Origin: Lineus longissimus
Taxonomy: Eukaryota; Nemertea; Pilidiophora; Heteronemertea; Lineidae
DNA length: 64,000 nt
Direction of reading: 5' to 3'
NCBI RefSeq assembly: GCF_910592395.1
Contig: NC_088324.1
Span: 11,124,953-11,188,952, forward strand
Numbering within the stretch: the stretch's first letter is position 1; each line of letters starts with the position of its first letter. The position numbers were made by a program, and so were the translations under genes. The notes beneath the pieces were generated by a model. It saw only the letters and a list, made by a program, of their open reading frames with translations, was not told where the DNA came from and did no database searches. Below are positions 12,201 to 24,200 of this stretch, piece by piece.

Positions 12201-15200
12201 TCCAGGCTAATCCACCCCATGGTCCACTTAATATGCATCCCACGTTATCAGAGATCTCCAGTGAAATACTTATCTATGCGATCGATAAGAGTCTTGGTCA
12301 TTGGGTTGGTAATGTTCTCAAAGCAAGTCAATAAAGTTTAGGTATTAGGAGAGGCGAGAGAGCAGGAGAAGAGCTTGCGCCAAGAAGCAAATCAAAAACT
12401 TAGCGAATTGCATAAAGATGCACAAGAAGTGACTGATAAAACTGACACCAAACCTTGAAACATGATGCCCCAATTCGGTATAGCTGAGGATTTCCCTGCG
12501 ATTTTGTTGCGCCAGTATCATCAGCATCAGCAATCTCGACCAATTGGTTTCTGATTGACTTGCCAGGACTCAGTAAGCTGGGCAATCAACTGTTTCTCAC
12601 ATTGCTGTTGTAGTATAAGGATGTCACTCAGGATGAACGATATCCAGTGCATCAGTCCCAAATAGTCGCAAGCTGAGAAGAAATGAGAAAGTCTCCAATG
12701 CAGAAGTAGGAGTGTTGTTTTGTGACAGGTGGAATCACTGCTGCCTCAAAGATAGCTGGCAGGCTGGATGAGCGGTGGTGTGTTTGAAATAAGTTGATAC
12801 TGAACATGTTGCTTTGGCATGCTGAGATTTTTATTTGGCTGCAACTGCATACACTTTAATGCTGATGAGACTTCTGTAGAGCTAAATCCAATGCAGTTTC
12901 AACGCTTTAAGTGCTTCACATTATTACCCTAGCTAGCTCTATACAGTACATTTATGATTCAAGCTCCATTCTCTGGAAGTTTTTTTGCGATGATGTTGAA
13001 ATATTCCCTTCTTTTCTTCAGACAGTAATTTCACATGTAGACTGGCCTTTTATCCTACCATCGTTGACACAAATGATGAATTATCAGTTGACAATATATT
13101 ACAGGTACATAATGAATCATCCATCCATAAGATCTCATCAACAATAGTTTGCACAAAGCCACACTCCTCTGCCACCCACCTCCCAGTTTCAACAATATCG
13201 CTGCAACATCTGTACTGTCCTCAGTCATAAGGTTGTCAAAAAGCCATTCCATAAATGACATCACGATAAATTAATAAATAATCTTTAAGAAAAAGCTATC
13301 ATTCCCACTTTATCTAGTAAGAAGATGTACTCTCTGTAATGAACGGTGTACTTCTCCTCTCACTGTGAAAGGTCAGACAGGATTCGCTGCAAGCCTGTTA
13401 GCAATAGAGAATACCTATCAGCTTCAAGAACTAACAAGTTATTTCAGAATCGCCTCAAGCATAATGCCTCATCAGTAGATTCAGAGTATTGCAAGTATTG
13501 GTTTGATATGATTTCAAGGAGAGGGCAGCTAAGGCACTATACCTTGCCCATTGGCTGGCAGTATGTTTCCTCAGGAGCAGCGCAAACAAGCAATTTAATT
13601 GCTGCATCATGCGATTATAGTCGATATTGATCACAGGATGCTACAATCACTCATTCTCATCGCAGGCACCTGTAATGACCATGGCAAATGAGAGATTTTG
13701 CCACTGGCGGCAATTTAGATAGCTCGTTTGCAAGCCTCTTAGGTTGATTCTTAGTCCTCTTCTTCCCACTGAACAATCATACAGGAGCAGAGATAACCCT
13801 GCCAATGAGGCAGTGGCAATATAATCTGTTGCGCAACACATTTTTCCTCCTCACTCAATATAGATATGAATCACCCATCAAACATATAAAACACAAAATA
13901 TCAAATTATAATGTCGATATTACGTCAACAGCTGCCATCAAAGAAGGTATCAGTCTTGTCAGTAATCACAAGCTCGAGAACATCAGGTGACAGCCTCAGG
14001 ATATTATCTGCTGACTTCAAGGACAACTGGATCTATTCTTGGTGATTGTGTCATGGCAGTTTCTACCAATATCATAGCAGGTTTTTCATACCTGAAGGAG
14101 AGCAGATCTATGACTTTGACAAAGGACACAATAATCAGAAGCAAGATTACAAATTTCACCTTCAAAGTTGGAAGTCTTTTTGATGACACCTGTATGATAG
14201 AAGATGACCTTAGCTAGGGGAGGGCATGCGAATCAGAGGCTACATTCTAAACTTCAAACAGGGCCCTAAACTTCTGAAGGGGACAAGGTAAATTTTGAAT
14301 GGGCCACGTGAATGGGCCCCAACGCCCCAGAAAGAAGACTGCTGTTGACTACATCAATTGATGGCCGCCAGCCGATACTTGAGATTAAAGCTGTGAGAGG
14401 TGGTCGTTTGAAGATGAGAAGTGCACAGGAAATAATGTTTGCCTATCTTTAGACATGATGAAGACCGCTGGAGGCATCGTTTGAAACAAAACATGGGATA
14501 AACAGAATAAATTGGCAGTTGTCCATGGGAAACACATCGATGGACACTTCACTTCATGGGATCAAATGATGTAAACGAAAATGCTATGAGTCAAACCTTT
14601 TACCTCCCGAGCTGTCTGATAACCTTGCCAGCATGTCTGGTGGTGAACCGATCTTGTGGATGTGTTCTGCAAGGGCGAGATGCCTATTCCCAGCAGCTGC
14701 TCCTTTTCCCCAATCTAATCAAGGCTCTTATGAAGCACGATCTAAAGCTAATCAAATAAATGACCTGATCATGTTCTACACGTTTGCCTCCGCAACATGG
14801 TTATGTCCATGACCATGGGAAAGAATAGTCGGTCCATCGAGGAAGAGAAATGCCTTGATGATCTTTTCAGCCTCAATATGCAATACTGACTCATAATTTG
14901 GCATCAATGAAGTCCGGGATTGTCATACCATGCCCTTGCGAATAACAAAATTATTGCACTTAGTCTTGGCAATCTTGATCTTCTTCACTTTCTTGAGTTG
15001 TAGATTCAAGTCGAGCAGAAAATCAGCCTTAAGGGATATCAATGGATATTGGAAAAGGATGTCAAAACTTGTCTCCAGGTTCAAACAATTTGTCAAAGGT
15101 CTAATGATAGATCAGAAATAATCAGATTACCTTTGCATCATAGTAGAAAGGGCATTTTAATTGGATTGGGCAGAACTGAACAAATAGGAGAACACAGAGA

Positions 15201-18200
15201 ACACAGTAAAAGATGAAAGCTTGTTGTCCATGCTGCCATCAACCATCACAGACCTGAATGAACCGCCAGAGGAGAGATTTCAGCTGCATCTTCAGAAATT
15301 AAATGCAATCCAAAATTCAAAAGCAATCATCTGCTACCCTGTATCATGGGAAAACCGATCAGTCTCTAAACAGATTAGAACGACAATGGAGACCAATCCA
15401 TCATATGATAAAGAATGCCACCAAACGCAACAATTCTGTGTGACAGTGACAAATGCTCACGATACGTGAGAATTTAAAGTGATGGCGATTTCCTGACGAC
15501 AAACTTGCCAGCATTAACACCTACGCCGGCAATGCTATCTATCATCTGAAGCTTTGATAAGTGACACAGAACTGATTTATCTTGAGACATTTTACCTCCT
15601 CCATACTGACTAACTAGGGTTTGGTATCAAGTTGTCCTTCTTCTATTATAAAACATTGAACTACATTGCGATATCAAAGTTTTGGACAACAAGAGGTTTT
15701 ACCTCGTGCACTTCAAACTCCTGGATATAGTAGAGCTATTTTGTAAGCATTTTATCCTTATGCAAAGTGGAGGAGCATGTGGATGACTATTGTATTAAGT
15801 AAGGATGGTCTAAATCAGCCAGCCCACACAAAAAGCTAGAATGCCTTTGAGAGGCTGCATTGATTTTGCACTTTTTGGAGGTTCATGCCAAGCAGAATCT
15901 GATCTGACCTGGCACACAAATCCCCAGGTCAAAGGCTGCTTCTCCAATACCGGCAAGTCGATGGCACAGAATTAGCTCAAAACATTCAGCAAGGCACAAC
16001 TTTTTTCCAAACGAGAGCCAAGAGGCTATTAAGGTATCCTTTTGCAGAACTGCTTCAGGCAAGAAACAATAGTCGTGTCTCCTTTGCATTCATCAAGTCG
16101 AGTAAAGAAGCCCTCAGTGGAATGCCTAACTAGCCAAATAGCCCACCACCAATGCCCAAGGGAATCCATCCTCGTAAAGTAAGTGTCTTGGTTCCCCGAG
16201 GCCATGGCCCTAATATAATGTTGCAGCGGTTTTACAGAGGGTACATGTAATTTAAATGTTCCAGTAGGAACTGGAGGTTGCTGACAATTCCCAAATGAGA
16301 TATCAGCAGCAAAACTATGTGGTGCTATTCAGTTGATTTGACATGGCCAACTTAGGCTAACAGATAGGAAGTACTCGTCAAGGCCTTTTCTGAACAATAT
16401 TGTTAAAATGCTTTGTCAGTAGCAGGAAAGAGGGTATGATTGCATTCAGACATACTCCAATGATAAAAGACTACTGGTTGTCAGGTTTCTAACCTAACAG
16501 GCTGATCTCAGAGGATAGTTTGTATCACTGCCATCATTTCTAGCATGGTGTCTTATGGCCAGGTTTTCAATCACAACCGGCGATCGGACAGACAACAGGC
16601 ATTCTTCTACTGCCACTTCCCCCAAGCAAAACTAGCACTTGATAGACTACCACTTTTGCTGCAGGCATTCTCACAGCAGCCTCGTCTTATGCAACACTAA
16701 CTTCATTGCAAAATAATCTAATCCCAAACTCACAGAGCTGTCTGGTTTGCTTCCCAGTTGCCTACTTCAATTTCTTGCCAACGCAGCAAGAGGACCTACT
16801 TCAACTTCTTAATATGTATTAGCAGCTTCAACAGGGGAAATCAACACAATGCGTACAACCGTAAAAGCACTTGCGTCTCATATTCAAATCGAACTCCACT
16901 CAATGTGCATTACTGCCCAACTCTGCTTCTCCTCAATTTCATTTGTCAGACCAAACAAAATACAGCAGTCTATCCTATCAGGCTAATGCTCCTTAGGGAA
17001 TCGTTTGTTGTCACAGTTCAAATTAGCAACCAACTGCACAACATGTTTACAATAAAAGTACATGTATAGAATAAATCCCAAGATGTCGTATTGTTTGGAT
17101 TATTCTCATCGACTTTGATTCAGTGCCGCACTTGGCAGAAGTTCGAACAAAATTTTGAGGTTTTGTGTCTGTGACATTGATGTACCCATAAATATCACTA
17201 GACTACCACCTCTCTTTCTCACCACTGAATCCATACAGCAATATCCAACCTAGTCCATCAATCTCCTCCTGGAGTTCCAATCTGGGACATCTCTGCCAAG
17301 ACCATCAATCTCTTCTCTTGAGTTCCAATCTGCGACACCCCATGCACCTCCATCTCAAGATCATTGATATCTTCTCGGAGTTCCAATCTGGGAGAGCAGA
17401 CCTTCATCTCTGCCAATACTTGAACGACATTTATTTCATGATCAGATTAATGCATCTAGTTCAAAACATTAATAAAAGATTAAGGATGCACCCAGACCTC
17501 TCACAAATCATGAAATCAATACATTATGAGTGCACCGAGCTCATTTATCAAAAACTCAATATCCTGAGGTCAGGAATCACGCTGCCGCTCACCAACCATG
17601 GCACGGTTGATCCAGTTGCGAGAAAAAACATCACGCACCTCGAATAGGAACGGAGGTGATCCTATTCCCTTAGGTCAGTTATCTGATGCCATATGTCACT
17701 GAGAAAGGTCAGAATTGGACACCTTTCAACCCTGGATCCCTCATTAGCTTATCAGGGATTCACTCCTTGGGTTAAGAAAATGTCTCTCAAAGTTATGTTC
17801 AAATGTGATGTTGCAAATTGTGAACCTTACTCAAGCATGATCATTTATCAAGTGAGTTTTCAGAGAGTCTATTGAACTGACGTGCACAAAGGACTTTGAG
17901 ACACTATAATCTTCGATCCCCGGAGAGGATGTCACACAAACATACAGTTGCATAATTCCTCCGAAGATGGCAATACAACTTAAGATACAAGTTTGTCTAA
18001 AAATATCCATAAATAGTGGAACCCAGTTTTTGAAAGATTGTTATTTTCAATTAAGGAAAATCATTGGAAAGCTCTTGAAATGAGATAACACAACAAATGC
18101 TGAAACATTCAAAATCATTATTGATGAAATGTCTGCAAAAGAGCTAAATTATTAGGCAGATTTTAAGTAGTTCAAAAAGGAATGATTGACACATGCCAGT

Positions 18201-21200
18201 GAGGTACGCCATAAATAAATAACATGTCTACAAATATAAAAAACCAATAACTTAATTGTTTTTCAACTGACTACTCCACTCCATTATACAAATACGATAT
18301 CATGAAGTGGATGCATGCATGTAAAGCATGCACCAGACAAAAAATGTATACAGAAATGTTCTTTCAACTCTATTATAATACTGAGTCTAAATCATAAGCA
18401 ACAACAATTTCGATTTCTTGGCAATTTCGTTCTGTGACACATTGGTTCAGACAGTCAACTTTATTCAAACTATACATGTACGCCAGAACATAAACATAAA
18501 CAACCTCTTATTGCAAAACAGTGCCTGCAGCTTAACGAATGTCACTCACTCAGAAATTAATAATTGAAAATATGGTTCATTATATACCTATAAGAATATC
18601 GCCAGGCAGTATTGGATAATTTCTCATAATATTTTGAGAATCAAAGAGCAGAGAAAGCACCACAAACGTAATTAAGGCAATACTGTCTTAATGGAACGTT
18701 TTAGAATTACTTAGAGATAAAGACTTTTTTGTAATCCTACCATTTGTTACTACAATTAAGATGCCAAGAGTATCTCCAGGGATGATAGCTTTGTAGAGTC
18801 ACAAATGATGAACTTGAAAAAACTAAAATCTTTAGACTTTCCTGACATGGTGACACTTACCGGGTCCCTTAGCTCCACCAGACAGCAGGCGACCGAGTCT
18901 GAAAATGACAGCTCGTTCATACTCCTGGACGACCTTGAGGCAGACGCATAATGAGAATGGGAAGGTCAACCCAACCATCAACCATGAGATTATCGTTAAA
19001 ATCCATCCGCAGCATCCGAGCCCTTCCACTGCACGGTCATCAGCTGGAAAGAACATTTTAAGATACACTTTTGGTCAAGCGATAGTTTTTACAAGCCGTG
19101 AGGGGTGGATCAGCAAATATGAAGAGTTTGGCACCAAAATGAGATAAACATCACTACCTGAAAACTTCACGTTGGCTATTCAAGATGTTGTGCTTTCATT
19201 CAAGAAGTCAACTAAATGTGAAGCCCAGCTAATTTGCTCAAGCAGTCGCGATACTATGGGCCAAATATAGTCAAACCTTTCTAACAACGTCTAAAGTATT
19301 TCCCAGTTAAAAGCTTTAAACTTTGTTTTCAAAATGGATTATCACATTAAGGACCAAACTCTACAAAGTTGGTTCAACCCTGGTTTACTAAATATGCGTA
19401 CTTGCATTGGTTAATGGGTGTTAAAATTACCTGCCAAGGACTTCCGGGTCCCTCTGTCACCTGGAACCTTATCAAGCGCAACCTCGCCAAGCCCTTCCAC
19501 AGGGACCTGTGTCCCCATTCTCCTGATGCGTTCAACTGATTTGTGACCATCCTCAGGCTGTGCGCAGTGACAAAATAGGCTGTTTGCTGTTTGCACACCC
19601 GTAGGCTGGTTTCATTTTTCTGTCTATTTACTTGCCATGACAGGTAATGACCTGCCAAAATGCGGATGTGCCTACCAAACGCGTACTCGTGAATATAAGT
19701 TCCACAGGCTTTTATTCTCAATTATCAGAACCCCTCCTCAAACCCAACCTCTTCTGTCCAAGTCATTTTGGTGTTGATGATAATTTTTAAAAGTACATGT
19801 ACTCTTCTATCTACTGCTGCAGCTCACAACTGCAATGCCATTATCAAAACAAGTGCAGACTCCTCATAACTCAGTTATGAGCCACTGAAGAGAACTGTTT
19901 ATTTTGCACCCCAAACCTTTATAGCTAATGAGGAAGATGTAATCATCATCAGCACACATTAGTATGTTGGGTAATGGAGAAGTCATTAGGATACTGACAG
20001 CACAGCATACCAGTCTGTTAGTGTTAAGGAGTCTCGATGAGCAGATTATAGATTGATCAAGCTATTTTCCTTATTTTGGCCAAAACGCATGCGCACGTAT
20101 CGAGGATCATTTCCTAGCTGACTGCACTTTCCATTTAGTTAGTGAAATGGAGGTGAGGATTGTCATCGTTACTGTGGTGCAGCAATGATTTGTGGGGTTG
20201 ATTATGTGATTAGTTTACAACAGAAATTGGTGGGTGTTATTTATCACTCAGGTAAATGATGGAGGGAAGGTTATGCAAATGGGTGATGAGTCATGTTGTT
20301 TTAGTATCAATATAGCTGAACAAGGCTGATAGCTGACCAAATTTTGAGAAAGATCGGAAAATAACTGTGGCGTTGAAGAGCTCCAGCCAGAATTTTGCAC
20401 ATAAACCTACGATCGACACCATGGATGGAGCCATTTGCTTCAGATATGTCAGAATATTTGGAGAGGCACGAGATGCCAGGTTGACAAGAAAGGATGGTTT
20501 CAGAGACAATAACCATTAAGGCGCAGTACTGAGAAAGGAATTTGCCCTAAGATTTTCATCACTTCTATTCTGGGTAAAATATCTTGTTGTGCACAATACC
20601 AAATTTTACAAATCAATTCTATGGGGTTATAGCTCCTTTTTATATCTCAAAACCAAAAAAAGAAGCAAAATATGACTTCATGTTTTCGTGAGCAATTTCA
20701 TCTGCTACCAGGAGCCTAAGAGAAGGAGAAGTCTCTTCAAAACCATGCTTAAGTGAGAAAACCAACCATTATTTGGACTAATCTATCAAATGTAATTTTA
20801 TAAGACATCACGTTCCATGACATCCGTGATCTCCTAATAGAATCTGATCTTCAAAGGACAGTGCTGTCACCATCAAGCTAATCAGATTATTACACTGAAA
20901 TGACATTAATGTTGTTTTTGGCACTTGCCCTTGGAGACAATTTGGGAGGAGGCAACTATTGGGACATGTACATGAGTAAATAAGGAGATATGAATGTACA
21001 TTCATCATAGAGGAGAGAGACTGAAAACTCAAACAAAAAGCAATGTGTGGCGATGAACTGTCCCAAAAGAAATAGAAATCAAGAAATACCGCACAGCACA
21101 GCAAAGTCTGGAAACGTATAGCATTAGCAATACCAAAGACTACAACTTTGACCTCTGTGACCTTGGAAATTAGGTCAAACTGAAACCTTGTGTGAAAAAA

Positions 21201-24200
21201 TGACATATCCTTACTAAATACACTTACCATATGAATTTCATCAAATTCCATTGAGCTGTAGTTGTACAGGAGCATTTGCTATTTTTCAGTTTTCTGCAAA
21301 CACCTCTTGAAATGACCGCAATTTCTGGTTTCTTCTTCAAATGAGTTGTTTCGGAAGCTTTATGCTGTCTGCCTCTCCCTTTGAGTATTTTTCTCAAAGG
21401 GAAGCCATTTTAATCAAGGTAATGGATGGATGGAAATGCTCTGATCTGAATGGTTTCAATGAGCCCATTATTACACAACAACATCAATTTGCTCGCCTTT
21501 GATGACGAATAATTCTGCTAGGTGTGTGGAAAGGAGATTGTTGTTCACAATTAAGGATAAGGATGCAACAATTGTGCATGTGTAGGTGTCGCTCAAAGTC
21601 TAGATGGCCCAAAAAATCATCATATTAAGGTTTTGATTTAGCACCACAGCCGCTGTTAGTGAATGTTTACAACACCCGACATCACAGGAACTCTGGATCA
21701 GTAATACATTGTCAGCATCCAGCACCAATTTAAAAAAATATTATACTAGGACTAGGAGTGAGTTGACCAGCTAATTCGATGCAAAACTTTGAGTGTGTTC
21801 AATCAATTTGCAGTATCACTATGGCAACACAAGGTTTGGATGAATTAATGGTGATAGTAAACAATTTATCAACATGAGGGGATATTGATTTACATTTAAT
21901 GGCTGATGGTCATAACTGCAACTTGTAATGCTGACTGTTACACCAAGTACAAGCTACTTTGACAAAACACACATTCAGTTCTTCATATTCTCTATTATCA
22001 GCTACAGAGCATCCCTGAGATTGAGATATGTTGGCAAAAAGGCCTTCAAGCAGGAGTCAGGACCATCAGCACTTTGGTCACCCAATCCCACGCCAAAGTT
22101 GTCCCTTTGATGAAAGTACACAGAAAATCACAAGGGGGCAGCACAGTCAACCAGGACAGATTGTAAAAAGTATAATACAAAATGATGTTACCTCCAACAG
22201 GATAAACTTGGTTTTCTGTATTCGGCATTGTATAAATCGACTATCTAAATCCAAAGATAATAAAGGCTAAAATACGTCCATTCCTAGCCACCCATACGTA
22301 AGTTTCATACAGAAATGACTATTGCTTGATGGTTTATGCACACGCAAATCTTATGTACATTGGCGTATGTTGACATATATAGTAATTACACATTCATTAT
22401 TTCTTGGTTTGTTTTTTAGCAACGCACAGTGACACAACAAGATATTATGCAACTCTTAGGCATGAAAACTGCCTGAACACGAACACCGCAAACCTTTGTG
22501 ACTGGCTTAAAATATATCATGACTGACTTGAAAGGCAAAACGTTCTCTCCCTTAAGTGCATTAGTTGGACTCATGGTGTTTGAAAATTAACCTTTGGAAT
22601 GAAATTCTAACAATCTAAAGGAAATGAATGTAACAATGTGCCTAGACAGTGTAAGCTTAAGCAAAACACTAGCATGCATATTGCTGCAGTGTTTAGTTGC
22701 AGGCAATAATGGCTGAGGACAAAATAAATGGGTCAGGTATCGCAAAACAAACATCAAGATTTGGAAAATTCTATAGGAAGGACAGTTTCAAATAGATCTA
22801 TGTTTCGGGTTTTTACTTTAATTTTCCATACCAAATGATGACGATGATTTTGGTTTGAGGGAGGTGGGTTGTTGCAGTTGCATTGCTTTATTGAAACCTT
22901 CAGGCATGGCTCGAGGAATCTGAGAAGGTGAGGGTGCCATTGAGAAATGGGGTGGCACCTTGTTAGTATTTAGGATGAGTTGCCAAAAATAGTGCCCAAT
23001 TACTAATTTGTGGCAAAGGGATGAAGCATTGCCAGCATCTATACCTAATATCAGCTGCTGCTAATATATAAAGGTAGAGCAGTTTCAGGTGTGGAGCTCA
23101 AAACACTTGATTCTATATACAAATTCAAATTTTCTTTCAGGCAAAATGCCATATTGACCTGATTAAAATTCATTTTAAAGCACTCTATTATATATCAAGT
23201 TCAATAAACCGGAAACATATAGACTGTTTTGATTTTAAGGGACACTATAGGCAGGCGTCAGGGAGGCAAGATTAGTTACACCAAATCACCAATGTTTGTC
23301 TCTAACAGTTCAACGGCACTACACACTTACACATATCGCTCAGAAGAGCATGCAATGCTGGAAATGCCCGAATCCAGACATGTTTATATCATCTCACTAG
23401 TCATAAACCCGAAACACACAATAATTTTGCACGGCCCTGATTGGTTCAAATTTGTTTACCTCCGAAAACAATTTCCCTGTTTCCTGGTTGGTGACGTTGC
23501 TCCTCATCCATTATGCAAGTACCTGGTAAATTAAAAATTGTACTAGAATCTTCTGACATTACAGTGCGTTCCAAAAGAGAGTCAGGTCATTTATTACTGT
23601 TTTCATGCACAACAATCCATATGCGTTTATAAGGGTAGTATAAATTCAGAGGTTGAAAAGAAATCCACTCTTCGTGACGGCGTATAGATCTTCTTATATC
23701 ACAGTACTAATCTTCTCATGAACGCAAGAAAATAGCACACTTAATCCTCCTGAAATGTCATACGATATGTGAAGCCGCCCACACAGTAGCTAACTAGTCC
23801 AAAGGCTGAGTTATAGTACCAGAGAGGTGAAATAATTCATACAAGTGTTGAATAATAAATCCTCAGAAAAAGAATCAATGTTTGCTAGCAGCAGTACCAC
23901 AATCCAAGTTCGGCTTTCTAATATCAATCTGAATGGAGGGTAAATTATCCAATATCTATGTATTCTATCTATATTATTTTTCAAATCTTTTAATATCCTT
24001 GGCTTTGAATTTGTAGTCAATCTCTCATATTCAATCGAAAAACCACAGAAAATCTCATGATATGAAGCACAAGAGTGAATGTCAATTGCTACCAGGTCAC
24101 CAGAAACACCAACGAGAAATGCATAAAAGTCAATCGATTCCAGAGCTCCTATACACATTCAATCCCACTGAGTATGTTGAGTACTAATGCGTGATGACTG

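Larger units (their letters stand above)
10631..18860. other. Gene A intron 2, 8.2 kb
   Basis: It is bounded by the exon 2 donor and the exon 3a acceptor. I saw no further copy of the 83-nt exon in it. It contains the CA run and the 17.3-kb tandem repeat. Short open frames around 13.3-15.5 kb are not recognised. Confidence 0.65.

Noticed and set aside
10631-18860. Additional copies of the 83-nt exon in the long gene A intron
   Set aside because: I searched by eye for the conserved PPQE donor end and the PC(I/T) core on the minus strand and found none.
21228-21275. Possible gene A first exon on the minus strand (MLLYNYSSMEFDEIHM before GTAAGT)
   Set aside because: The donor is strong but the phase is 0, not the phase 1 required by the hairpin exon.
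20808-21275. 155-codon open frame on the minus strand
   Set aside because: The translation lacks any family signature and looks like random AT-rich sequence.
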